This document shows, piece after piece, positions 36,265 to 47,129 of a stretch of DNA of 64,000 nt. The position numbers were made by a program, and so were the translations under genes. The stretch's first letter is position 1; each line of letters opens with the position of its first letter. Location of the stretch: assembly GCA_029718625.1 (NCBI GenBank), contig CM056388.1, positions 2,118,411-2,182,410 on the forward strand, given 5' to 3'. This DNA is from Synaphobranchus kaupii. Its lineage: Eukaryota > Chordata > Actinopteri > Anguilliformes > Synaphobranchidae. The notes under the pieces were generated by a model, which was not told the DNA's origin, did not search any database, and saw only the letters and a program-made list of their open reading frames with translations.

Positions 36265-36326
36265 ATACTGTACATACTGTGCATACTGTACATACTGTGC
36301 ATACTGTACATACTGTACATACTGTG
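36265..36326. repeat. CATACTGTGCATACTGTA short tandem repeat
   Basis: A 9-bp related repeat (CATACTGTA / CATACTGTG) is present about seven times. Confidence 0.85.
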
Positions 36327-36354
36327 TGCCAAAATCAGTAGCATTGCAAACCTT

Positions 36355-36466
36355 CCCCCCCCCCCCTCTCTCTCTCTTTCTCTCCCTCCCTCTATCTGTC
36401 ACTCTCTCTCTCCCTCTCCCACTCTCTTTCTCTCCCCTCTCTCTATCTGTCACTCTCTCTCCCTCT

Positions 36467-36501
<35 letters not shown>

Positions 36502-36720
36502 TATCTCTCTCTCTCTCTCTCTCTCCTCTCCCTCTATCTGTCACTCTCTCTCCCCCCTCTCTCTCTCCCTCTCCCCCTCTCTCTCTTTCCCTCCCTCCCT
36601 CTATCTGTCACTCTCTCTCCCTCTCCCACTCTTTCTCTCTCTCTCTCCCTCTATCTGTCACTCTCTCTCTCTCTCTCCCCCTCTCTCTCTTTCTCTCCCT
36701 CTATCTGTCTCTCTCTCTCA
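36355..36720. repeat. CT-rich microsatellite with ATCTGTCA insertions
   Basis: Long CT/CCCT tract with recurring CTATCTGTCACTCTCTCT phrases, so it behaves as a low-grade minisatellite of a CT tract. No LINE tail is present here. Confidence 0.92.
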
Positions 36721-39052
36721 CAGCTTGTGGAGGTGAGGTTTGATGAATGGAGCTAATTGTTTTAATCGTCGGGGCCTGCCTGACGCGGGCTGACTGACGT
36801 GAGCTAGCTAATAAGGTTGAATATAAAAGCCTTGGGGAGGCCATTACCCTTCCATTGTTTGAGAGGACGGGCCAAGGAGGGAAGGGGGGGGATGGGGGGT
36901 GGTGGGGGGGGGGGGGGGGGGTGGGGGGGGTCGGGGGGCGCGCGGGGGGCCTGCAGACTGATGTTCGGTCTCCCTCTTTCCCCTCAGCCTATATATTACC
37001 CCACACCGTACGCCTAGCCCCACGCACGCCTAGCCCCACACCGTACGCCTAGCCCCACACCGTACGCCTAGCCCCACGCAAGCACTGATATACACCGCCT
37101 GTGATTAACCTTTGGCCCCCGCAACATATCAGCCAGAAAGCCACCATAAGCTATTACAGCAGATTGTCTAAAACATAATGCTGTTCCTCCACTGCTGTTC
37201 CTCCACTGCAATGCATCACTTTGTGCTATTTCACAAAAGGTTCTGCTGTGTTTTTAAATGGCCTTTTTTTTTTTTAGCTAACCGCCTCTCTGCCGTCCTG
37301 CTGTAGCTATGCATTCGGCACTGAGGTATCTTGGGGGATGGTTTAGATGTAGGGGATGGGGGACGGTTTAGATGGCACAGAAGCGCTGTTTATTTTCCGG
37401 ATCCTTGAAGTTTGCCTGCATGTGAATCATTTCACTTTGCTTTAAAGGTGTCAGCCAAAACAATTTGAACAGTTGACCATGTTCAATTAGGCGGACATTA
37501 TCCAAATCATTTGAAGATGTGTTATGTATTGTCAAGCATGTTGTATTGTGGTGGAAACAGCAGGTGGATTCATTATTAATGAGTTTGTGAATTCACGAGG
37601 ATGTCTTCGCCTCCTGAGACGTAGGCAGACAAATTGACCTCCGCAAGCCTACTGTTCTCACGGCAACACATCTACCGGTGTCCCTCCCCTCCCCCTCCCC
37701 CCATGATCACTGCAGTAGTTACTGTCAGTGTGGTTATCTTATGCAGCATCAATTTGCTTTAAAGGTGAGTCAGTGTTGCACATGAAAAACCAGTCACTGA
37801 ATTCTATCTCTCCAGGTAGGCTCACGTTTGACGTTCGTTGTGCTTTACCCTTTGAACAGGAAAGTTTTTTTTTTGGGAATGTTTTTTACCAAATTCCAAG
37901 TCAGAGTTCTAGAACTCCATTGCTTTCATTTACCAGTTATTGCTACAACAGCATTAGAATGTTCAGTTAAGAACATTCTAATCACATACGTATTTGTGAC
38001 CTTACACCTTAAAGGGTGTATGAAGTTGGCTCACGGGAATTTGACAGGACGTACATTAAATACATGTACAGTCCTGCCATGTGTAAGCCATCTTCAGTGA
38101 GCTAAGATGCCAGAACAGAATGGTGCCGGTATGTCTCTTAGAAATGAGATCAGATTCTCCAGTGTCACTTACCCATAAAATAAACTTACTCAACCAAGAC
38201 GGTCTGATGGGGAAGACGTGTGTCAATGTATGCAGGTGCCAATCTGTTTGCGAAAGGGACGTGTACAAAAGAAAAAAAAAACACAATGATGAGCCGCAAA
38301 AAAAAGAGAGAAAAATATAGCACAATGGCTACAAATCACCCAGCAAGCTGCGCTATAATGATAAATAAGTTCTCATGAATTATTAACAACGCTTAGAATG
38401 ATCCGAAGCAAACTGCGTGGAGCGCCGGAGAATCCAAACGTAAATCACTCAACCCGAAATGGCCGCGTTCCATTCGTGGCAGGAGGCGAACATAAATAAG
38501 CCACATAAAAACTGCAACTCGCGTGGCTATATCGAGCAACTGTAATTAGTTTTATTGGCCCTATAGTTATGCTAATATGGTCATTATAATAATTATCCAT
38601 TGTCTTGCAGCTTTATGCGGCTCTCTTTTCAGTTTTTTTTAAAGAAACAATGTCCTTTTCTCTTTTAATGATTTAATTGGGATGTTCTGTTTTCCCTTCA
38701 GGGAAATATTTGCAAGAAAATGTAAATTTCTTCCAGGACAACAACGGGGATTTCAGTTAGCCAGCACAAGCACTGTGGCTCTGTATCTGGCTCAGTCCAC
38801 AGTGTAGCTCCAGCGCCCCAGGTAAGGCATTCAGGAGAATACCTCTCACTGCCTTTTTTAAACAGGCTCAATTCAACTATTTACATTAGTTATTTTTACA
38901 TTTTTATTTTAAAACTGGAATCAATCAGCTTTGAACTTCTTTCACCACTTCCACTTTTTTAGCAATCATACATACGTACGTACATATTAATCTCATGGTA
39001 TATTAGCTGTATGGCAGTTTCATTAAGGAATAGGAGAATGAGTAGCGGATGA
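36721..39052. other. Mostly unique DNA with poly-G tract
   Basis: A poly-G/GGGGT tract fills 36886-36945. A 19-bp repeat with CGTACGCCTAGCCCCAC lies at about 37000-37080. The AT-rich stretch 38530-38720 with TAATTAGTTTTATTGG and ATTATCCATTG has the look of a conserved developmental element, without proof. No exon is recognised. Confidence 0.45.
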
Positions 39053-39207
39053 AGGGCCTGATTTGCTAAGACCTTTAATAAACCTTTTTGCACACACAAA
39101 ACCAATAACACAACGCACACAATGATTGGTCTTGGTATTTGTTTTGCACCAACCATTGGTTGTGTTATTCGTTTTGCGTGTGGAATACACTTCCAAATGG
39201 GGCCTGG
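39053..39207. mobile_element. Small Harbinger-like MITE, degenerate
   Basis: GGGCCTGATTTGCTAAG at the left resembles Harbinger-type ends. The inner arms ACACAAAACCAATAACACAAC and GGTTGTGTTATTCGTTTTGCG form a long imperfect hairpin. The right end (AAATGGGGCC) is diverged and no clear TWA duplication is seen. Confidence 0.5.
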
Positions 39208-39254
39208 ACTGGATCAGAGTGAATGTACATAAGACATGATTTGTGAATGTACAT

Positions 39255-39490
39255 AAGACATGAGTGCGGAGCTGTGTGGCAGAGTGGGAGAATGAAAGCC
39301 TGCCGACTCGGTCTAGGGCGATGTGCGATATCTATGGTGTATGGCAGAGTTGAAGAATGAAAGCCCGCCCACCCTGTTTAGGGTGATGTGCGATATCTAT
39401 GGTGTGTGGCTGGGCTGAAATGGAAGAATGAAAGCCTGTCCGGTCTAGGGCAATGTACTGTATCTATGGTGTGTGGCAGAGCTCTATCCT
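39255..39490. repeat. Diverged tandem repeat of about 75 bp, 3 units
   Basis: Each unit carries GAATGAAAGCC..., GTCTAGGGCGATGTGCGATA and TCTATGGTGTGTGGC-like phrases with substitutions and small indels. It is older than the other arrays. Confidence 0.8.
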
Positions 39491-40098
39491 TTGAGTCATT
39501 GTGGTCATAGGCTATTGGTTTCACAGCGATAGCTGATATGAAGAGGGCGAAACAAACTCTTTCTTTTACGCCTCGGTTCCCTCTCTCTTGGCAGGTTTCT
39601 GCTGTGTTCCTCCACGCTAACAAGCCCCACGTCCCCCCCAGAGATCAGCATTCACACACCATTAAATTACAGAAATAAAATCTCTCCATAAATCCCAAAG
39701 CATTTCAGACCAACCTTCAGTCAAACAGGCAACATTGGACTACTGAGAGCTCATCTTTTTTCTTGTATTTATACGTTTATTTATTTGTCTATTTCTTGTT
39801 TGTAGCAATGGCATTGGCGAGCAACATTGTCTCTTCAGCATAGCTGGAAGCCGGCAGAGTCTTTCACGATTCATGTCCCTTTGCATCCAAATAACTGTGT
39901 ATATATCATTCGAACCTGATGATGATACGTTGAAACTTGCGTCAGTCGTTCTATTTTAATCAATGTAGCCAATAAAACTATTATTGCATCTGAAGGTCGG
40001 TCCTTAAACCTTTTTTTTTTCGTTTGACTGTACGGGTTGAACATTGGAGCTTGACATTGAAAGCAGTCTCATCCTAGTTCTCTCTTTCTCCATATATA

Positions 40099-40132
<34 letters not shown>
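39491..40132. other. Unique DNA with TA repeat
   Basis: A LINE-like end with CCAATAAAACTATTATTGCA is at about 39970-39995. A (TA)n run fills 40100-40132. Confidence 0.45.
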
Positions 40133-40135
<3 letters not shown>

Positions 40136-40451
40136 CTCTGGAAAAAATTAAGAGACACTGCAGAATTATCAATTGTCTTGTTGTTATTTTGGTTCTGTAC
40201 TCTAACACTTTGAGTTTGAAAGGATGATAAGAAGATTGAAGTGCAGACTGTCTGCTTCAATTTGAGGGTATTTTCATCCATATCGGATGAACCGTTTAGA
40301 AATGATAGAACCTTTTGTACATAGTCCCCCCCATTTTTGGGCATCAAAAATATTGGACAATTTAACATAATGTTGAATAAAATAATTATTTTCAATATTT
40401 GGTCGCATATCCTTTGCATGCCATGACTTCCTGATGTCTGTGACCCAACAA
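40133..40451 (-). mobile_element. Tc1/mariner-type transposon end fragment
   Basis: CAGCTCTGGAAAAAATTAAG at 40133 is a common fish Tc1-type terminus, inserted at TA in the (TA)n run. The following DNA (TTTGCATGCCATGACTTCCT...) resembles the 3'-flanking part of fish Tc1-like transposase genes read from the minus strand. No transposase coding region remains. It is cut off by the hairpin element at 40452. Confidence 0.65.
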
Positions 40452-40773
40452 CATCAAAAGACTCTTGATATCTTATTTTCTGGTATTCCTACAAGCGATA
40501 CTATAACCTCTCTGCATTTGAATGGATCTCTATGGGAATTGGGGGGTGGGACTAGATTTAGCTGTAAATAATGCTGGAACAGTATGGAATACATTGTTGG
40601 TAAAATGGCTGTAAGTCATCAAAGGTCTGAGGTATCAAACGAGCACCAAACCATCACTCTGCTGCCAGATATGCAGTAGATATGTATGGATCACTTTAAG
40701 GGTTGTTTCTCCTGACAAATATTCCTATTGAACTCTATGGAAAAATAAGTCAGGAGAAGAAACCCTTCAAGTT
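40452..40773 (+). mobile_element. Hairpin-ended dispersed element, copy 1
   Basis: The 322-bp element is shared in inverted orientation with 43228-43544. The left end carries ATCAA...TTGAT as a short hairpin (CATCAAAAGACTCTTGATATC region). The right end is an imperfect hairpin (CACTTTAAGGGTTGTTTCTC with AGAAACCCTTCAAGT). The body has no coding capacity. The ends do not form ordinary terminal inverted repeats with each other. I do not recognise the family. Confidence 0.6.
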
Positions 40774-41274
40774 ATATATATATATATATATATAAGTAAT
40801 CATGAGTGGTTCACAATTTCCAAAAAGGTTAGAGATACCACTGCATGTCATGAAGCGATCTCACGTGATAGTTTCAGATGAGTGAGTCATTGATTGGCCA
40901 TGCCAGCTTGACACATGTTGGGTTTCTTAACGCCTCTCTCTCTCTCCCTCTCCTCTCTCTCTGTCTTTCTCCCTCTCTCTTTCTCTCCCTCTCCCTCTCA
41001 TCCTCCCTGTCTCTCTCCCCCCTATTTCTCTCTCCCTCTCTCCCCACTTCTACAGTGCGCTTAAGCTCCAGTCAATTGAACCTTTTCACTTGTACTGTAT
41101 TTGCCTGTATCTGCTGCTTGGCCTTGTGACCCAGAGGAGGTTATATATATATATACAGTATATAAATCCATTCATTATCAGTGACAGGCCCTCTGCAATT
41201 ACATTACATTAAACTGAATATCTACATAAAAATGTTCATGTTGCACAGGAGCGATTATTGATGGCTTTTCTGAA
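40774..41274. other. TA repeat, unique DNA and CT tract
   Basis: (TA)n lies at 40773-40794, a CT-rich tract at 40932-41045 and a short TATATA run at 41143-41165. No gene is seen. Confidence 0.6.
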
Positions 41275-42356
41275 TGGATGGATAGATGGGTTTCTGCGTT
41301 TATGGGGGTGCAGACAGTGCTGTGGATGGATGGATGGGTTTCTGCGTTTATGGGGGTGCAGACGGTGCTGTGGATAGATGGGTTTCTGCGTTTATGGGGG
41401 TGCAGACGGTGCTGTGGATGGATAGATGGGTTTCTGCGTTTATGGGGGTGCAGACGGTGCTGTGGATGGATAGATGGGTTTCTGCGTTTATGGGGGTGCA
41501 GACGGTGCTGTGGATGGATGGGTGGGTTTCTGCGTTTATGGGGGTGCAGACGGTGCTGTGGATGGATAGATGGGTTTCTGCGTTTATGGGGGTGCAGACG
41601 GTGCTGTGGATGGATAGATGGGTTTCTGCGTTTATGGGGGTGCAGACGGTGCTGTGGATGGATAGATGGGTTTCTGCGTTTATGGGGGTGCAGACGGTGC
41701 TGTGGATGGATGGTTGGGTTTCTGCGTTTATGGGGGTGCAGACGGTGCTGTGGATGGGTGGGTTTCTGCGTTTATGGGGGTGCAGACGGTGCTGTGGATG
41801 GATAGATGGGTTTCTGCGTTTATGGGGGTGCAGACGGTGCTGTGGATGGATAGATGGGTTTCTGCGTTTATGGGGGTGCAGACGGTGCTGTGGATGGATA
41901 GATGGGTTTCTGCGTTTATGGGGGTGCAGACGGTGCTGTGGATGGATGGGTGGGTTTCTGCGTTTATGGGGGTGCAGACGGTGCTGTGGATGGATGGTTG
42001 GGTTTCTGCGTTTATGGGGGTGCAGACGGTGCTGTGGATGGGTGGGTTTCTGCGTTTATGGGGGTGCAGACGGTGCTGTGGATGGATAGATGGGTTTCTG
42101 CGTTTATGGGGTGCAGACGGTGCTGTGGATGGATGGATGGGTTTCTGTGTTTATGGGGGTGCAGACGGTGCTGTGGATGGATGGATGGGTTTCTGTGTTT
42201 ATGGGGGTGCAGACGGTGCTGTGGATGGATGGGTGGATTTCTGCGTTTATGGGGGTGCAGACGGTGCTGTGGATGGATGGATGGGTTTCTGTGTTTATGG
42301 GGGTGCAGACGGTGCTGTGGATGGATGGGTGGATTTCTGCGTTTATGGGGGTGCGC
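41275..42356. repeat. 48-bp minisatellite, about 23 units
   Basis: The unit GATGGGTTTCTGCGTTTATG plus GGGGTGCAGACGGTGCTGTG plus a GGAT/GATA tail of 4-8 bases. The tail length varies, so units are 44 or 48 bp. Overlapping frames are artefacts of the repeat. Confidence 0.96.
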
Positions 42357-42409
42357 ACGTTGATCTTTCCATGAATGTGCGTCTGAAGAGTCAGATTACA
42401 CTTCTGTAA

Positions 42410-42565
42410 TTATACATTTACAAAAGCTCATATCCCTGTAGCAGAATCAAGGCTGATTTACACTATTATACATTTACACAAGCTCATATCCCTGTAGCAG
42501 AATCAAGGCTGATTTACACTATTATACATTTACACAAGCTCACATCCCTGCAGCAGAATCAAGGC
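42410..42565. repeat. 56-bp tandem repeat, about 2.5 units
   Basis: AAGCTCATATCCCTGTAGCA recurs at 42424, 42480 and 42536. Confidence 0.93.
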
Positions 42566-42740
42566 AGTGTACTTATTCATGTTGCAAAATAATCAGTTGT
42601 TTTTTGTTTTTTCGTATTTTATTTATTTCACTTGGACAGATTGAAGATGCTGGGGCTTTAGAAAAGATTTTTGACATTTTTGGGAAGAAGATTAATTCAT
42701 GGTTTCGCTGCCATGTAGAGCAGAGAGCACAATGCAGTTA

Positions 42741-43048
42741 GTGTGTGTGAGTGTGTGTGTATATATACAGGAAGTTTCTGGGGTGTGAGTGTGTGTGTAT
42801 ATATACAGGAAGTTGCTGGGGTGTGAGTGTGTGTGTATATATACAGGAAGTTGCTGGGGTGTGAGTGTGTGTGTATATATACAGGAAGTTGCTGGGGTGT
42901 GAGTGTGTGTGTATATATACAGGAAGTTGCTGGGGTGTGAGTGTGTGTGTATATATACAGGAAGTTGCTGGGGTGTGAGTGTGTGTGTATATATACAGGA
43001 AGTTGCTGGGGTGTGAGTGTGTGTGTATATATACAGGAAGTTGCTGGA
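42741..43048. repeat. 38-bp minisatellite (GTGTGAG...GGAAGTTGCTGGG), 8 units
   Basis: Units of GTGTGAGTGTGTGTGTATAT plus ATACAGGAAGTTGCTGGG are nearly perfect. A GGATGGATGG-tailed repeat fragment follows at about 43060-43122. Confidence 0.95.
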
Positions 43049-43146
43049 GTGATGGATGTCTGGGCCACTCTGCTTGCCCTCTTGCCACCGCGACTGTGAC
43101 TTGAAAATGGATGGATGGATGGATATATACAGTATATATATATATA

Positions 43147-43795
43147 CAAACCCCAATTCCAAAAAAAGTTGGGACAATATGTATAATGTAGATACAAGCA
43201 GAAAGCAGTTATTGGTTAATTCTGTTTGATCACTTGAAGGGTTGTCTCTCCTGACCATAGAGTTCTATAGGAAAATGAGTTACGAGAAACAACCCTTATA
43301 GTGATCCATCCATATCTACTGCATATCTGGCAGCAGAGGGATGGTTTGAGGCTAGTTTGATACCTCAGACCCTTGATGACTTACAGCCATTTTACCAACC
43401 ATGGGTTCCATACTATTTCCATGTAATTTACAGCTTAATCTAGTCCCACCCCCAATTCCCATAGAGATCCATTCAAATGCAGAGACGTTATAGTATCGCT
43501 TGTAAGAGTACCTAAAAATGAGATATCAAGAGTCTTTTGATATCCTTTTATACCCATTCATGATAGCATCACCTGTTTACCTATGGAATGTTTCAAAAAG
43601 GTGTTTTTTTTAACTTCCCAGTCTTTTTTTTGCCCCTGTCCCAACTTTTTTGGAATGTGTTGCAGGCATCAAATTCGGAATTAGCCTATATTTGCAAAAA
43701 TCTATACAGTTGATAAGGTAAAACATTAAATATCTTTTCTTTGTTTTGCTTTTATGTGCATTTTACATACATACCCAACTTTTTTGGAATTGGGG
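43147..43795. mobile_element. Internally deleted Tc1/mariner-type element
   Basis: Terminal repeats CCCCAATTCCAAAAAAAGTT (left) and CCCAACTTTTTTGGAATTGGGG (right) belong to a well-known fish Tc1-type family. The internal TGTCCCAACTTTTTTGGAAT near 43638 and CTTTTATACCCATTCATG near 43545 also fit that family. The transposase is missing. It contains hairpin-element copy 2. Confidence 0.75.
43228..43544 (-). mobile_element. Hairpin-ended dispersed element, copy 2
   Basis: About 317 bp, inverse to 40452-40773 with many shared blocks (for example TGGCTGTAAGTCATCAA and GATATGCAGTAGATATG). One end (43228-43310) is a hairpin with GATCACTTGAAGGGTTGT against ACAACCCTTATAGTGATC. The other end is GATATCAAGAGTCTTTTGAT with ATC, a hairpin with a GATATCAA/TTGATATC stem at 43522-43544. 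No coding capacity. Confidence 0.62.
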
Positions 43796-44183
43796 AACAT
43801 TTATAATGCTATATATATATCTGCTGGCTCTTTTAAGCGGTTTTATATTCTAAAAGGAAATGACTGCTCTCGGATTCCAGGATGCAGTATGAACCGCCAT
43901 TTATATACATTATCCTTAGTGTCTTTTCAGTTTGTAGTTTCATTTCAATTCAGGGAATAGAGGTATATTTTTTTCAGAAAGACATGTGAGAACTGAGGTG
44001 AAAATACATGATGTTTAATGCAGCTGAAAACAAAATTGGGAGCATTTGTTATGTATTTACAATATTGTCTCTGCTACTTTAGGGGTGTTATGGGTTTTTT
44101 TCTTGGCAGAGTTAGAAGTGCAACAAATGAGTACTAGATGAGCATATCTCTCCAAACTTCTGTGCATACTGATAAAAGCACTC
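43796..44183. other. Unique AT-rich DNA, no gene seen
   Basis: No repeat or exon is recognised. Confidence 0.45.
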
Positions 44184-44922
44184 TGAGTGACTGGGACCCA
44201 GAGCGACAAGGCCCCACAGTGACTAGCCCCAGAGCGACAGGGCCCCAGAGCGACAGGGCCCCAGAGCGACAGGGCCCCAGAGCGACAGGGCCCCAGAGTG
44301 ACAGGGCCCCAGAGTGACAGGGCCCCAGAGTGACAGGGCCCCAGAGTGACAGGGCCCCAGAGTGACAGGGCCCCAGAGTGACAGTTCCCAGAGCGACAGG
44401 GCCCCAGAGCGACAGGGCCCCAGAGTGACAGGGCCCCAGAGTGACAGTTCCCAGAGTGACTGGGCCCCAGAGCGACAGGGCCCCAGAGTGACAGGGCCCC
44501 AGAGTGACAGGGCCCCAGAGTGACAGGGCCCCAGAGTGACAGTTCCCAGAGTGACAGGGCCCCAGAGCGACAGGGCCCCAGAGTGACAGTTCCCAGAGTG
44601 ACTGGGCCCCACAGTGACTAGCCCCAGAGTGACTGGGACCCAGAGCGACAGGGCTCCATAGTGACAGGGCCCCAGAGCAACACGACCCCATAGTGACAGG
44701 GCCCCAGAGCGACAAGGCCCCACAGTGACTAGCCCCAGAGCAACACGGCCCCATAGTGACAGGGCCCCAGAGCAACACGGCCCCATAGTGACAGGGCCCC
44801 AGAGCAACACGGCCCCATAGTGACAGGGCCCCAGAGCAACACGGCCCCATAGTGACAGGGCCCCAGAGCAACACGGCCCCAGAGTGACAGGGCCCCAGAG
44901 CCACAGGGCCCCAGAGTGACAG
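44184..44922. repeat. 16-bp minisatellite with higher-order units, about 46 units
   Basis: The basic unit CAGAGTGACAGGGCCC has AGCGACA, CAACACGG and CATAGTGA variants. At 44685-44880 a 32-bp two-unit block (AGCAACACGGCCCCATAGTG...) is itself repeated. Confidence 0.94.
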
Positions 44923-45159
44923 CACTGTGGGGATATTAGGCAGCAGAAACACAAGGAATGTCTCCATTTGGTTAAGTGCTGCTCCCTCTTCCCTCTGTGC
45001 CACTTAGGAAAAAACTGGTAAACTGGTAAACTGGTAAACGAAAAGCAATAAAATATTATCATTTATTTACAGATGCGGCTGCCTAACAATAAAAATGTGA
45101 TTCTTTGGAGGGCAGCTTGGAACCAAAAGCACTGCATTTCTATGGGCATTGTGGGTGTG

Positions 45160-45209
<50 letters not shown>

Positions 45210-45658
45210 CGTGAGTCTGGTTGTGCGCGTGTGTGTGTGTGTGTGTGTGTGTGTGCACAGCCACTAATGTTTTTTCTCCACATGGCAGGCCTTTAAAGTG
45301 AATTCATCTTTGATAAATTGTTGTCATCCATCTGTAATGACCCCGTGGGGCTGTCCAGTCATTGGGGTGGCAGGTGAGTGAGGGTGTGGGCCGGTGCTGT
45401 ATCAGTACTGATGGCTCTTTAGATTATACTTTTTTTACATTTAGATACATTTTTATTTGCTTTGTTTTTTCATTTTTTTTCATTAATGAACATTTTGTTT
45501 GTCACCGTAGACTGACGCCGCCATTATTTATGCTGCCACAGTTTGAGCAATTAATTTATATTGTCTCTGAATGATTGGATGTCTGTGTTTGTTTGTTTGT
45601 TTGTTTGTTTTAATTAATAACGGGGGGGAAACGGCTCGTCGCTCTTCCTCAGGCAGTA
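44923..45658. other. Unique DNA with GT and GTTT repeats
   Basis: A GT microsatellite fills about 45159-45256 and (GTTT)n 45588-45611. No exon is recognised. Confidence 0.6.
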
Positions 45659-46064
45659 ACACAGAACCCCCAGAGATGAGCCACACAGAACCCCCAGAGA
45701 TGAGCCACACAGAACCCCCAGAGATGAGCCACACAGAACCCCCAGAGATGAGCCACACAGAACCCCCAGAGATGAGCCACACAGAACCCCCAGAGATGAG
45801 CCACACAGAACCCCCAGAGATGAGCCACACAGAACCCCCAGAGATGAGCCACACAGAACCCCCAGAAATGAGCCACACAGAACCCCCAGAGATGAGCCAC
45901 ACAGAACCCCCAGAGATGAGCCACACAGAACCCCCAGAGATGAGCCACACAGAACCCCCAGAGATGAGCCACACAGAACCCCCAGAGATGAGCCACACAG
46001 AACCCCCAGAGATGAGCCACACAGAACCCCCAGAGATGAGCCACACAGAACCCCCAGAGATGAG
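45659..46064. repeat. 24-bp minisatellite, 17 units
   Basis: The unit ACACAGAACCCCCAGAGATG plus AGCC is identical in all but one copy (GAAATG near 45867). Its 8-codon length keeps several frames open on both strands. No gene. Confidence 0.97.
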
Positions 46065-47098
46065 TGCTCCCCTGTAATCACTATTGACAGCGGGCCTAAG
46101 AAACGAGGGCTGTAAAGGGGCTCCAGCCGGGGGCGCCCCCTTCTTTGGCCTTGGTTTTAGGGTTCGGTAACGATGGGCAGGGAAAAGAGATGGCAGGGGT
46201 TTGCAATACAGATGTGGCTATGCCATATTCACTGCCTCACCCCTGATTGAATTCTGCTCTTCTGTACTGACCTGCTGCTTAGTGGGCGGGGCCAGGTTTG
46301 GGCGAGGCACACGTACTGGCCGACATGGCGGCGCGGAGGGGGGGTGGGGGGGGGGGGGGGGGTGGTGATCAATACTGCATCATGAGCCCTGTGATTCAGT
46401 CTCAAGTTTATTTCTCAGATTTAAGAAAGGAATATAAGGACAAAGCGTGGCAGGGGGACAGTTTGAGGCTTCTGTGCCTCTTCATGTGAGCTGCACTGTC
46501 ATATTCACAAAGTCACAATCTTTCATTGCAATCCCTGTCAGCTCTTCAAATGCAATTTTCGCTTGTATCTCCATTTGTGAATATTGCACATATTTAGCAC
46601 TAGGGATTTCAATTCTTAGCTACAGATTTAGGGGTAAATCAGTGAATATAGGACTATAACAGATAAAACGACAGTTGATCAATGTATAATGCTCTCCGTT
46701 CTGCTGTACTAAGTGATGCATTAGACTAATGGCTGTTTGACTCTTGTAATGTTACTACACACAGAACGGAAGCGAGTTCTGCATTAGTAAGTGGCTGCAT
46801 CTGTGCTATAGAAGTCTCTTCTCCAGTTTCCTACATTTTACCAGTCCCTTTCAAATCCTGTGGAGAAATACATTTTGCCGTTTCTGTGTAAACAGACAGA
46901 TGGAAAGCATACTTTAGAGAGGCTAATTCTAGACTCTTCTCTGAGGTAAGTGGTCCTATTATGTGGTAGTGTTGCTAGTCTCAAGCGTCCTGATTCCTTG
47001 ACAGGTGTGTAATGGGTCTTGGTATCTATGCGGGTGAATCTGAGATTGCCCTAAATCTCTGTTGTGACTTTGTGTTGCACTACACTTGTGTACACTTA

Positions 47099-47129
<31 letters not shown>

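Noticed and set aside
45528..46081. Periodic frames of about 150 codons on both strands
   Set aside because: They come from the 24-bp minisatellite.
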